Part shown: piece after piece, positions 1 through 13,400 of the stretch
Numbering within the stretch: position 1 is the first letter of the stretch
Layout of the letters: the number at the start of each line of letters is the position of its first letter
NCBI GenBank assembly: GCA_907165065.1
Contig: OU015523.1
Span: forward strand, 42,273,702 to 42,337,701
Length of the DNA stretch: 64,000 bases
Source: Caprimulgus europaeus
Lineage: Eukaryota; Chordata; Aves; Caprimulgiformes; Caprimulgidae
Reading direction: 5' to 3'
Made by a program: the position numbers and the translations under genes
Notes under the pieces: model-generated
Databases searched by the model: none
The model's input: only the letters and a program-made list of their open reading frames with translations
Told to the model about the DNA's origin: nothing

Positions 1-117
1 TGCAAGTGCCTAATGGGAGCACAGAAGAAAAATTAGAGATCCTTTCCTCACTAAAATAAGAATAACACTGGATACATCCTCATTGCAAGACTCTCCTCCA
101 CCTTGGGAGAGAATAGA

Positions 118-226
118 CTGAGCAATTTGATTTAGTTGAAGATGTCCTTGCTTACTGCAGGGGGGTTGGACTAGATGGCCTTTAAAGGTCCCTTCCAACC
201 CAAACCATTCTATGATTCTGTGACTT
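118..226 (+). mobile_element. CR1 LINE 3' tail
   Basis: This is a 5'-truncated copy of the avian non-LTR retrotransposon CR1. The sequence reads like the terminal part of the CR1 3' UTR: a 'gatgtccttgcttactgcag' block, then 'ggttggactagatggcc', then 'ggtcccttccaaccc', ending in the diagnostic ATTCTATGATTCTGTGA octamer repeat. No coding part is left. The same subfamily ending recurs at 31.7 kb and, more diverged, at 24.96 kb. The left edge is blurred by divergence. The family call is secure and the exact subfamily is not. Confidence 0.88.
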
Positions 227-2285
227 CAAAGCTGCTAGTCAACTTTTCCCAGTAGTAAAGCTGCCTGCTGATTTTCAAAGAGCTCACTCCAGATCTAAAG
301 CAGCCATTCAGTTTGCTCTGATGTGTGGCATACTTGCCGTGGGCCTCAGTACAAGGGATAAAATCATATCCTCTGACCAGTCATCTTCTGTTTTATAGCC
401 TAGCTTTGCAGCTCTTCTAACCCACGCGCTTCCATTCAGTTGCATTTTCAGTAGGTTAAATAATTAGGCTACTGCATTTTAGAAGGGGGCTCACAAATAA
501 CAAAGCTCTCACTGGCAATGCTGAAAATTTCAGTGTTCCAGGATGGCTTTGTTGCAGCAGTGATTTGGATACAATGCCTCCCTACCTCTGCTGATCAATT
601 GCTAGGAAAGGGCTTACAAAACTAAAGGAATAATTGGTTTCTCTCTGTCTAAGATTACTTTCTACTCTGCTCTTCTAAGATATCTACATTGCAATGGTGT
701 TTTTTGAATGTATTTTCAAATTATTTGCCAAGCACTCCTGCATGTTTCAAGCAGAGAGGGGGAATTTTAGAACCACAGGAAAAGTGACTCAATTGCTTCT
801 TATGTCAGTGCTGCGTATTGGTATGTTACTGGAGCCACTGTCATTGAGAATGTCCCAAAATGTGTGAGTTCACTTTTGTTTCATGAGCAAAGCCTTCAAC
901 ATGCTTCCAGCCCGTAACACAGCTGGGCTTTGGGCACCCTGCTGCCCCTGTGGGATCACCTGTATGGCTGTATCCTAATGGTAAGTCCACTCATCCAGGA
1001 CCAGATAGGCCTAGGATTATCTCTTTCCATTAGATTCAACCACGACTTGATAAAAGAGAAACTGCCTTTTTCTCACCACAGCCTGGTCTGTAGCATCCTT
1101 AGAAGAGGAAAGGTGGCTTGGCACTCTCTCGGCCTTGGGATGGTTTGGGATCAAAGTACTTTGTTTCTCAGGTAGTACTTCTACAGCAGTGTGCAAAATG
1201 TAGGATGCCTGCAGGAGTGGAAGTGGCTGTGGTTGCTATATTTGCGCTGAGCAAAATACTTTCGCGTGCTTCAAGGGTACCCCTCAAGGAAGGCAGGTAA
1301 GGACCTACCCACTACACTGCTTCAGTTCCTCATGGTCCAAGTAGCAGCATTTTTATATATACTATAAAAAATCTGGAAGAGATGAGGCTAGAAATATCTC
1401 CAAGCTACATTTCTCACAGCCCTATTTAGGATAGCTTTTGTTTTGTAACTGGGGAGGAAAAAATAATCCCTGGATGTTGTCTGTGTGATGCTGATCTCCT
1501 TTAGAGGCAATGCCATGAAAATCTCAGGCCAGAAATATTTCAAAAGATGTCAATCAAATGCACACCTTCCACAGCGTTATCAAGCATCCAAGAAATAATT
1601 TATCTTAAATACTTCATTATGTATCCTGGCATGAAACACTGCAGGAGGAAAAAACTGGAAATATTACTATTCATGGGTCCATTTATCATAAGTAAGATGA
1701 ATTTACATGTTCTGAGGGTACCCAGCCTGAGCAGTGTGCAAGACACCATTTAAATAGACCTCTCCAAGTTTTCAAAAAATTGAAACTGCTGTCCCTGAGA
1801 TGAAAGGTCTTATTCATAACCACAGCTTCACACATTAAAAATTAAAATGCCAGGCTGATATGTCATCTTAAATTAAGCAGCAGTAATGTTCAGACATGGC
1901 CAATCCATCTAATTTGAAGCCAAAGAAGAATTATTTTAATTTCTTAGCTCATTTAGATTGTATCTAAACCAGAAATGTTTATTTTTCAAAGGATATGAAG
2001 CATATTACACTAATACTGCCAGACTCATTATTTGGAAGAAGGACTAAAACTTTCAATCATTAGGCAAAGTCTCATTTCTTTTTGACATTTTAAAAAATTT
2101 TCCAGGTTTGAATTCAAGGCAGGGATCACATCTGCATTTTTCTGGGCGGCAGATAGTAAATGAAGTTATCCCACATCTTTTATTATTGAGTGGTTTTACT
2201 ACCTTATATATGCAGGAGATAGATCTTGTTTAAAAAAGGCTTCTTTCAAAATCATCTGGTGATCATTAGACTGTGTTGGATCTGT

Positions 2286-2330
2286 TTTATTATTATTTTC
2301 GTAGTAGTAGTACCAGCTGTAGTAGTATTA
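2286..2330. repeat. imperfect trinucleotide repeat (TAT/GTA)n
   Basis: A short, interrupted trinucleotide tract changes from TAT units to GTA (TAG) units and back, with a CCAGCTG interruption. Such tracts arise by replication slippage. There is no nearby element to which it belongs. Confidence 0.6.
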
Positions 2331-5300
2331 TAATCATGAAAACCGACCTGGTTTTCCCTATGTTTAATTTAGAGCACAAACCCCTGTATGCTGTCTCTGT
2401 GTTTGGAAGGCATATAGAAGTCATGTCACTATCACAGCCTCAGATTTGGAGTTGAAGGAAATACAGCACAGGAGCAGCTTCTGTTCAACTTCCCTCCCCC
2501 CAGACACACTTTTATTTTTTTTTCCCCCCTGTTGTTCAGGTATTTTCAACACTTCTATTAATGTTTCATTTTCTGTGCCCAAGAAACATCTGCTTTGGGC
2601 ACATTTGCCCTCCAGTCCCTGGCAAACACAAGGGAATTGTTTTGGAATCCCACAGGTGCCACCTCATTTGTCACCGCACTGCTTGTGCTGCCGGTGCTGC
2701 TCCACGGCTCCTTCTGCCTCACCCTCTCTGACCTCCAGCTCTTTATAAATTTGTAGAGAAGGGGATTTATCTTCACAGCTCCTGTAATTCTCTTTATTTT
2801 TTATGTTTATTTTTGAGATCGAGCCATCTGTTCTATGTAGAAGGAATAGCTTATGGAGAAAGGCGGGTATGTATGCCTCTACAAAATACTTACTTTAGGT
2901 TTTTTAGTGGTTTTGACTGATGATTTCCTGCTCTCTCTGACTCTCATGATTTACCTTCATTAAATGCTCTGCTCCATGCTTAAAAATATGCTTAAAATGC
3001 ATGATCTTTTTTAAAACAGGTCTCCTTCTTCCTCTCCAAACACTACATCCCTTGGCATTAGAGCAAGGCAGAAAAGAAAAGCTTCCTAAAGTACAATGTG
3101 AGGAGAGTGTGCAGTGCAAACCCAGCCAGAGGAAAGGATTAATTCAAACTTGGAAGGTCTTTGTAAGCTGGGAAAGTGTACTGGGAAGGTGTTCAGCACA
3201 GATAAGGATAGGAGACCCAGGGATACAAAGCCTGAAATTAGGGGTTTTTTTGAGAATTTGGTTAAAAGAAGCACCAGGTGAAATAGTAAGGATTCAACTG
3301 GACAATGCAGTATCTGGTAGAGATGCGTTAAAGTGGAGCCCTGGCCCTGGAAGAGCAGGGAAGCTGGACAGGAGATGAGGAAGAATGGAGGCAGTCACAG
3401 CAATACCTGCAAAAAATGGGGAGGTGCTGAGACCATGATAAAATCTGGGCTGTGGGTCCAGTTCCCTGCTCCACCAGCACGTAGTGGAACAAGAATTAAT
3501 TACATCGAAACTTCAAAAGTTTTGTTGTTCCATCCCCCAGATACAATCTACTGTTTACATTTGAATCTACTGATGGACAGGATTGATCAAATATAGGAAC
3601 GAAAAACTAATTTGAAAATCCAGATACTGTCTCCAAAGCACTTCTGAAACAAATGAGGACTTCAAAAAGGTGGAAGAATGAGCTGAAAATCTTGCAGTTT
3701 CTACTCAGACTGGAGAAAGACTGTCTGGAAGCTTCCTTCTCATGCTATTTTTGCTTTGTTCTTGGAAGCCCTTAGGGTCTTAAACTGTAGCTCTATGTAA
3801 GAGCAAATGAAAAATGTATCTGAATATATCTGCTATAAAAACAACAGGAATGTAGAAAAAAAAGTGCCTCTGGCTAAGAGAATCTTGAAAAATTGAGGAG
3901 GAAGACTACAGGGAGCTCTTTGAAAGGATTGGTATTGGTGGTCTCCAGAGCCCTGGGAGAACAAGTACTATATATCTCTGGAAGGAAACAAAGAGAATCA
4001 GACATGTCATGAACAGACTTAAATATACTGTCCAGAGAATTGCACCTCTGTTTTAAGGTTTTTAAGAGTCCACAAAAAAAAAAATTTAAAAAGAGGAAAA
4101 AATTTTAAAATCACAAGTACTCAAGACTTGTTTCAAAATGAACTTTATGGTTTTTTTAATTATTGCTCCTAAACTCCATACAAAGGTGTATGTCCCTACA
4201 TATTCTGCCTATGCTTTAACTCCTAACTCAAAAAAAGAAGGTTGTAATAACATGTGAAGGGTTTTTGTTCCTTATTAAAATAAGATTCAGAACTCACTGG
4301 CTTTGAGCTCTCTCCAGTACAGGTCTTCTCCCTGCTACAGCAAAACTTTTAGTGTGAGATCAAAAATAACTATTATCACATCAAGTGCAACTTAGACGTA
4401 AAGGGCCTAACTCCAACAGTGTGATCCAAGAAAACCCTGCTCACTCTTGTTAAGGCATTTAAGAGATGGCAATCTTCTAATTTTCTGTAGCAAGCTCATT
4501 TAGCTGGAGTTTTACTACTGCATACACCTACAAATGTCACCATCCTATTTGGCAGGTGCTCCTACCACAGTCTCTCGAGGAGCCTGGCTTATTTGACATG
4601 CTCAAATAACACCCAAACAGCACTGATAACCCTCCATTCACTCAAAGGAAGGAGAAGGAGAGAGGAAGCAGAGGCAGAAGGTATTGTTTTTGTATTAGAT
4701 TTTCTGCAAAGGCACTTTCTCAGAAAGCAGGTGATACAAATCCTTGTTTATCCAGGCTCTGAAAAGAATTAAAATCTACACTTGTGGTATCTAATTTGTT
4801 ACTGGTATAGAGATGCTCTTATGGTGGAAAGAAAGGACCACTCCTTCCCTCTCATGTAAAAAAGTTAAAGATGGAAAGCTATGGTGCAGAAGACCAAGAA
4901 AACAGAGGAGGTCTGCTCTCACATGCTTAAGACCTGCATGAATGACACAATTTCTGGCCTTCAGTCCCAGCCTGCAGAGGCACCTGCGTCCGGGAGGCAG
5001 GAGTATGTCGACCTCCTGTAGTGTCCCTATATGAGACAGTCCTCAAGATAGTGCCCACATTCAAAAACCAGCCTCACAGTTTCTGGCAAGTACCCCTCTC
5101 TTAGTTTCCTCTTTGGACTGGTTTAGATTATGTCCTTGCTTGGTAAGCTGAGTGTTGTGGATCCCATGAGAAGCTTCTTAACTCTGAGCACTAAGCGTGT
5201 AGGAAGCACACAGATAGGCTGACACAGCACCACCAACTCCGGATCGGGAGCACAGTAAGTTTAAGGCTCTGCAGCATGAGTATCACAATGCTGAGGCCCT

Positions 5301-7307
5301 TTTTGCAACTGTTTTAAATCTGTATTAAGCAGCCATTAAGTCTTCATGGATACATACTAAGCATAAATTTACATGCTTTTATTGCCTCAGGTTCTTCAAA
5401 AGTATTATCCTGAAACACAGTATGATTGAGAGTTGCATTTGCCTAGTGGTTGAACAACAAAAAGCAAAATACAATCAGGAAATCTCAAACTGCTATAATT
5501 TACTCAGTGATACATCCCTTTATTGTTTGCTCAGCTTCTATAAGAGTTTAATTTCAAATTGACATTTGCCCTTTTGTCTCTTTGTGGCAAAGCAACCAGA
5601 ATAATATTTAATTACATTTTTTCTGTTTAATCTATCATTTTAAAAATAGACCAGAGATGGGTTCTGTAGTACTTTTTAAATAAAAGAATGCTCTCACAAA
5701 AATCATGTTAGCTTGAAGAAAACATTCATAACATCTTCTCAGTGTTTTCTCAGTGACATAATTAGGTTCCCTAAAACTTCTATGATTCATTCTTTGTGGC
5801 AAGAGAGAAGAAAGATCCTCTCCCATTATGTGCCTGACTGATCAATGTTGTTTGCATTCCTGTTTCTCTCCAAAGGGAGTATTAGGGGCTTTTGGGGGAG
5901 GGCAGGGGGAATAAAATATTTACAAATTGGGTGAGGAAATTATTTTATTTTTGCGGTAAGTGTGTCCTTAAATTTATCACTTCCTCAAACCTATTTCCTA
6001 CAAAGAGACCAAAAGCTCTCTTAGATGCAGACAGTGTTTTTCACATGAACTGTTTCTAGAGTCCCATTTTAATGCTTTTTGGAAGCCTATTGCTACATTG
6101 GTAATGGATTTTCTCACTCTGCCAAGTTATCTGACAGCTAGTTCATAGCCAATGATAAGCTAATGTACATATGCTAGACAGGTGCCTGCATGTGATTGTA
6201 TTAGCATTATCTGCATTTAAACTCTGTTTTTTCCACCCTGAAAGCACACAATGAGGAAGCAATCAGCAATTACAGAACCTGAGATATGAAACGCTACAAT
6301 GGATTCTCAGTACAAAGATCTTCCTGAGCTGACAGTGTTTTTTGGGTATCTAGGTTGATAAATATGAAAATTCAGCTGTCTGATTTCAGGTGACTCAATA
6401 GGTGCCTGTGTCTTCCACACTTCGCAGTCTCAACTGAATTTCTCATTAGGTACTAGCTATCCAGACAATTTGCAGACATGAAAAAACATATTGTCAATGT
6501 CACAATGTGTTGCTGAAAATCTTGAGGATTTTCAGAAAAATATTCATTTGGCAATTCCCCACAGCAACACAAACCCCCTAAAATAATAAGTTTCATATTT
6601 TCCACAGTCCTGGTGATCCTCATCCAGAGCTTTTCCTTACCCATTACTGTCCTCTTTTGCCACAGCCTACTTTTGAAAAATATTGCTTCTGACCATGAAA
6701 AACGTCTGTTTCCAGACAATTCCTAGGGCATGCCATCTTAGAAAGCTCTATACTGGGTTGACAAAAGGGTTCAGACTCTTAGGCCAACAAGCAAAATGTT
6801 TTACTAAAAGAAATTGATGTGAGAGAGGACATCAATTGGAACATCAGAGCCTGTGCTGTCACAGCCACCCTTCTTGTGCTTTACCAAAGGTCCTTGTCTC
6901 CCTTCAGCTTTACCACTGTACATGTCCAAGATCCACTCTTTTAAAGACATTTCTGAGGAAGCTTTAAGGGTCTTGTAATTTCCTCACTGACAATAACTGA
7001 TCAACTGCACCAGTTATCCATGGTATGAATTCTTCAGAGAGGTTTTAAGCATACTTTTATGTGTTATGCTTCTTTGTGTATTTTAATTTGTTTTGCTTTT
7101 TGTGCCTTTTCTCTACCACTTTCTGTCACTTGCCAGTGTGTAAAGCTGTTTCCAACATTCAGTAACATATTTATCTGAAGCAGCGATAAAAGGATACGCT
7201 ACCATCCTTTCAAACTGTCATCTGCTTGAAAGAAATGTCAACGGTGCCAAAATCTGTGATGCTCATCACATTGACACTTCAGGGGTACAATTAAAGGGCT
7301 AGATTAA

Positions 7308-7321
7308 GACCCACGTGGGTC
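7308..7321. promoter_or_regulatory. 14-bp perfect palindrome centred on a CACGTG E-box
   Basis: GACCCACGTGGGTC reads the same on both strands. Its core CACGTG is the canonical binding site of bHLH-ZIP factors such as USF and MYC/MAX, and TCACGTG-type flanks are used by MITF/TFEB. No promoter is visible nearby, so any regulatory role is inference. A single site of this size can occur by chance in 64 kb. Confidence 0.3.
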
Positions 7322-10300
7322 AATTTTTTTCATGCATTACAGCTAAATGAAGTTGAGTGTTGCAAATGGAAAATGCCTCTTACTAAGCACTTAACATAAT
7401 CTCTTTCTGTTACCTTAGACACCTACAGAGAACGCATATCTTGCATTAGCTCTCTGAATTACACTCTAAAGGTCCAGAAAATGTCAGATAAAAGGGCCAG
7501 TGTATGGGTTTTACAACCTGTGAGTAGAGGTAATGCTCAGAGCAGATGTGGTGGGGAGACCTGGGTAAGGATGGAGGCGGATTTCGGAAGTCAGGAGGGA
7601 AGCACATCAAGGTGCTATCCAGAATCCAAACTGTGCCTCCTCAGCCCAGGTGCTCTTTCAGCGAGCGTAAAGGCCCAAAAGAGGCTAGTGAGAGAAATAA
7701 GATTTTGTTCACTTGTGAAGGCCTGTTGGACTGAAATAGATAGTTATTTAAATATCCCAACAGAGTTTTGGTTGCAGCTCTGGCATTTAAAGCATTCTGG
7801 TTCATTCTTTAATATCGAACATGAATAATTTACATACTTGTTGCTTTTCTGGATTAGATAAGATGTCCCATCCACCTGAGTAAGGCTGATATGTTAATAT
7901 TGGCGAGTTGAAATCATGATTGTATGATTCACTTTTCACATTCTACTCACAATCCTTCCTACAATCTCTCTGCCTGGGCCTCCTTCCCAGGTCATGAACA
8001 ACCCCACAAATACAGTTTATTTAAAGTCAAAGCAAGTAATACACTAGTCCATGGAGCTTGCAAAAAATGTCCACCAACATTAACAGAGCTCTCCAGGAGC
8101 CCAGACACATTCTTCTTTCCAGTCTTTGGATGTTCCACCAGTCCTGAGGTTCTTCCTCACCCCAGGAGCTGAGATAGGGGTCCATGACAATATGAGGGAA
8201 CTGGATGAGGTTGAGGAGAAAAGAGATTGCTCTCTACAACCTGGCCAATCAGTCACTTCTGGAGGAAGGATGACATAGTTTCAGTTAAACATATTGCCAG
8301 TTATAAACTCCATTCCTGCAAAATACATTTCTTTTTCCTCGAGCCTGCCAAGGTATATGGTACCTGTGAAAACTATGTCACAACCCAAGTTGGTAAGAGT
8401 TGTCAACACCATACATAATGAAGGGGGCAGACAAAAGCCAGGTAAGTCATCCCCCAAACACCTGCCTGACTCCACCTAACACCACTTGTGGCCACAACTG
8501 CAATGATCCATTTGATCAGTTTCCAAAATATTGTTTCACCTAGAAGAGAACTGTTGAGTGGTTGGTAAAGTCAGTTGATAGGACTGGAGGGCTGGAGGAA
8601 GTAACCATTACTCAACACTGGGGCAGAGGCTAAGCTGGTTATCCCAAAAGGCATCCAGTGGAACCACAAGATGTAGCCTCTGCAGCAAAGCCCAGCTAGT
8701 GACTATGGTCCTGTCTTAAGAGAGTCATAGTTACTCTTACCAGTTGGCATACAGATTTCTATATATGACAATGCAAGGCAAGAGGGAAAAGGGAGTGGGA
8801 TCTTGCTGTACTAAAAACAGTAAACAGATTTGGTAGTTGTAAACAATGGTCACTCAAAGACAGCAGGAGGAAAGACAAGGGAGCTGCCAATCAGCTGAAA
8901 CTGTTGTGGAAATTAACCTGTGTTTTCTGAGGAAACTTTAATAAAAAAAAAAAAAGAGGGAAATGGAAAAGGAAACAAGCATATGATGTTCCTCTAAGAG
9001 AAGGTGACTTTGATTTAAATCTTACAGAGAAAACCGAGATCCCTTTGCTGGCAGAAGTTATTAACGGTTTTTTTCCCCCCTCTATTGTGTATCTCAAAGT
9101 TATTTTTTGTACTAATTAAAGGTGCTGCACTGACAGCACAGGGGAAGAAATACAATCTTTTCTTCAATGGCAAAACAAATCCAGCACAGACAGCAATATT
9201 CTTTGTATTGGTCTCTCATTGGGTCTCAGGTCTATTGAGAAGTGATCGCTCCTAGGGCAAGAAGTTACGCAGTTGTGGTACACAGTGCAGTGCAGCCACC
9301 AGTGTCAATTTCACATCTGCCAGCTGGGTACGCTGCATCGCTTCCTCAGCAACCCCAGCAGCCCAGGGCTCTACAAAAGCATGCCTGTTGGGAGCACCCC
9401 CACTAGATGAATCTGCAGTAGCTCAGGTACAGCTGGGCTGTGCCAGCCTGCCATGTGGGCTATGCCTTCTTGTGGGGAGACAAAAATCAGCCTGGTGAAG
9501 GGGAGTTTCTTCAGCATGAGATTTCCTCTGCTAAATCAGTGTGGCTCCCTGGAAGGCAGAAGGAAAGGGGTGGAGAGACAGACCCATAATACCTGTCTCT
9601 GTGTTTTAGTTCAACAGATTACTTTTTCCAGCTCACTATGGGCACATAATTCATACCAGACTGTGGAAAAAAAAGCACAGGAAAGCCATTCCCTTGTTTT
9701 CCAAAGGCACCTAGCATCAAGAACTCTTTGAGTCCATGCCCCTGAGTTTATACCTATCAATTGCTTTGAAACAGAGCCTGAATTTCTCTTTGTACCTTCA
9801 CTATTACTTGGTCTTCACATGATTCTACAAGGACAAAAGACATGAGGAGGGAGACAGGCATAACAGAGCTGGAAAGTTGTGATACCAGTAAGAAGAGTAT
9901 GCCAACAGGAAACATCCTTCAAAATCCCTGCTATGGTTCCTTTCCACGAGGGGCAACCAATTAGCTAAAAATGCAAATTATTCAGTATCACAGAGCTAAT
10001 GCTGTAAGAAACAACTGTTCTGACAGCTGTTTGATCACTTGGTAATCTGTGGGGAAGTGGATAACCTGTACCTTCCTGTAACCTGACACACTGTGATTTT
10101 GAAATTTTGACCCAGAGTAGAAGCGTCAAAGATTTTTGAAATTTATTTTATAGTATCCAGTTAAATAGGAATAAAATTAAAACTAAGGTATTCTAAAATA
10201 CTTCACCTATAATCAATAGAACTCAAACACATAGGTGCTATTTTCTATTTTAGGAACTAATTCTAGGATATCTTAAGTATTCCTGGAGAATAATTCCTCT

Positions 10301-10375
10301 CGTTTTTCATTTTCTAAAAGAAAAAATAAATTAGGAAAAGTAAAAATATGAAATCAGATCCAGATATAACAAAAA

Positions 10376-10407
10376 TGTTATAGAAAGACTATGTTATAGA
10401 AAGACTA
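10376..10407. repeat. 16-bp tandem duplication
   Basis: TGTTATAGAAAGACTA occurs twice head to tail. A decayed third unit (TATATATATAAAGACTA) follows directly. This is a local slippage duplication in AT-rich DNA with no coding role. Confidence 0.85.
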
Positions 10408-13400
10408 TATATATAAAGACTAAATTACCTATTGGAAAAGAAAACTCTCTCTCAATTGAATCTGAAATATAGGGCAGAAGTAAACAGTGGCATATAGTAA
10501 GTTCTGCTTGTCCAGCCTAAGTCCTGCTCATGCTGGGACATGGCTTTGGCTCAGGTGACTGTGTTTCTACCACAGAAACCAAGATACAGAGCTGGAGGTG
10601 AAAGTCCTTCTGACATCAACAAAGGGTGTTTCCTTCATCAGAACCCTTTATCCTGCATTTCAGGAATGGCATACTCAGAGTGCTCCCTACATTTTTCAGT
10701 GCTATTCTCTCCAAAGTCTCCTTATTATTCAATTTTGAGCAAGTATAGAAACACACGCTATTTTAAATTTGAGGCGGGGGAAAAAAAAAAATAAGAGAAA
10801 GCTCATAGAGGAAGTTATGAATTAAATTACCAGAAAGTTGTCATGCTGGAATGTACTAACAGTAACAAATCTCTACAAAAACAAGGTTGGTCAATGGGAA
10901 AGAGGGGATTGCGTCTGCAAAGTGGATATGCTTGTTTGGATGGATGTGCACCCCTGACTGTAATGGTGCACTTGGCCATTTCTACAGGAACATTCTTTGG
11001 CCCGGTAACTGGATGCGTTCCTGGGAGATGTGGGTGGAAGTCCCACTCCACAGCTGGCTAGGAAGATAACAGACCTCAACTCTTGCATAAATCCATAGCC
11101 AAACAGGAGCAGAGGAATGCCAGAATAACAGCTGGCTACTTTCTCCTTGCACCTTCATGCTCTGTTTTCCATGGGTGAAAAAGAACACCTCCCATTGCTC
11201 TTCACTGAATACTGACAGGCAGGAAACGTTACTTCCTTGGAGTCTTATTACATAAGAAACTCATTAGCAGAAATTAAGTTGCTCCTTGACAGAATCCATG
11301 GTGCTGTGTGTCACTTCTGACAGAGCAACAGCCATGTCTGTAAGCTTCATTTGAAAGTGACAGGAAACAATTGTGTGGGGACTGCAGGATGTTCCAGCTG
11401 CTGCAGATTAGACAAGTCACCTTCAGCACGCTCTGTATGCCAACCTGAACAGGCAGAAAAAAGAAAGTGGATGATGAAGCACTGCTAATTTGCAGAACAC
11501 TTAACCTGCATGCAATTATCATATATAGTGCCTCTAGCAGATCAGTTCTGCTACTTTCCACTCCTACAATACAGCAGACCCATGCTGGGGATCACCACAG
11601 GAATATAGCTTTGTGCAACTGGATTAAAATGTAGGATGCTGTGTAATTTTCCACAAACCTGCTTATTTAATCGGTGCTGCCAGAAAAGCCAACGCTCTTC
11701 ACTTCCTGAAGAAGTTAAAGAAGCAAAAAGCAAAAGAAAAGAGCATTTCCTTTCCAGGCAAAGGCGATTTGTGCAAATATTAGAGGTGAATGGGTGGCAC
11801 TGAATTTTTGCAGTAGTTTTTATCACAGCAGGCACCTGAGGTCATTAAATACAGATGGAATATGCTCCCTATTGCACCACCAAGATTACTAATAAATTGA
11901 AAGCTGCAAGGGTTCAGAAAGTTGTAATGATTAGACTTTTATAAAACTGTTCTCTAAAGTGGCAGCTTTAAGGAAGAACAAGTGTGATACCTGAACCATA
12001 AATCAATGTTTTTTATTTAGAGTTTGAATTAAAATAAATTGGATGGAAAACAGGTAGTAGTTCTTTTCCTGTTTTTACAGGGGATTTAAAGAGCATACCC
12101 TCTGGTATTTCTGTTGCATTTCTGTTTTCTCAAATGCCCCGTTTTTCAAGAGGAGTGATTTATTTATTGAACATTCTTCATCTTGTGTACTAAAAATATG
12201 TAAGTGCACAACACTTGTCTTAGCTCTAGGTTTCCAATCTGAGGATTCTTCTGAATTAAGGAAGATCTGGAAATGAGCTTCAGGTCTGAGTTATGTGTTT
12301 ACAAACAGGAAACATTTATTAGAATTATTCTTTCCTTTTTGATGCCCAACTCAATTGCCTACAGGCCTTTCTTCTTTCCTGCCCATCAGCAGCCATTCTG
12401 GGACAGCTAAGTAAATTACAAGTGCAGTTTTGGTTCAGCTGCAATAGAAAACATCACCTTCATAAACTCTTTGACAAATGCCAGAAGCCATATTAATGCC
12501 TTTTCAGGGGTTCCTTCTGCAGCGAGCCCCAAGGAGCATGGTGCAGGTGATACCCATTTCCATGTTTCCCCAGAGGAAGGGGACACAGTTCCAGAGGCCA
12601 TTATGTTACATGGAGCCTGAGGGAACTGCAGCTCTGAGGACTATTTTCTGAGATTTCATCCTACCAGCAGCAAGTCTCATCTTCCCTGTTAGAAAGACAC
12701 AGGGGAAATCTGCAGGGGGAATGCCATAAAAAAGAGTTTAGGCTCATAATTTTTTATGCCCACAAAGGTCTTGGTCAGGGCCTATATGAGACAGCTGCAT
12801 GCCCGCCCTGCAGCTGAGATCTACTCATCCCACATATTAATGCAACGGGTTGTGCAGAGCCCACCGAGCAGTAAGTCCAAGGATCTGACCAGATGCAGAC
12901 AGGTCTGTAGCCATCACGGATTTAACCAACATCCCCTGGCTCTGCAGCTCATCACACAGGCCACTACCTGCTCCTCGCACTTGAGGGTTGTCCTCTATTT
13001 TACGTTTTTAATATCTTGAATTCTGTTGCTCTAAGCATTTCCTAAATGTAGTGCAAATGGTCTCAGACCTGACACAATAAAAATTGTATTCTCTATGATG
13101 ATAAAGTGATGCCCCTGAGGGAAACATGGAGATATTGCACCTCCCTCTGTCAAAACAGATTCTGGGTCTATGGCATATCCTTTACATAAAAAAATAAAAA
13201 CCGTTGCAAGTGGAATTACCAGGAATGTCATTTATACCAAGGAGGATACCCTGCAGCTGTTCAGGTTTCCTGCATGAATATTTCATTTGTTTATGTTTGT
13301 TCCTCTTTGTAGTGAGGAGACACACATATTTGGGCCTTGCAGGCTGAAGGGGCTGGGTGTCATCATTAGGCAGGGATGTGGAGAAACAGAACATGTGCCA

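Larger units (their letters stand above)
227..10375. other. single-copy-looking non-coding DNA, no gene seen
   Basis: About 10 kb of AT-rich sequence without a recognisable gene, RNA gene or young repeat. Open frames are all short (up to 125 codons, at 3001-3378 on the plus strand). They show no domain, signal peptide or consistent splice structure, so I treat them as chance. Local features are an imperfect TAT/GTA trinucleotide run at 2286-2330, poly-A runs (for example 8941-8954) and a 14-bp palindrome at 7308-7321. Very old transposon remnants may be present but cannot be recognised by eye. Confidence 0.6.

Noticed and set aside
2000..2035. TAATACTGCCAGACTCATTATTTGG, similar to the start of mature miR-200b
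   Set aside because: Only the first ten or so bases fit, and no complementary arm is visible upstream to form a precursor hairpin.
8430..8450. Perfect splice donor consensus CAG|GTAAGT at the end of a short frame
   Set aside because: One perfect nonamer is expected by chance in a window this size, and no matching acceptor or exon-like frame is seen.
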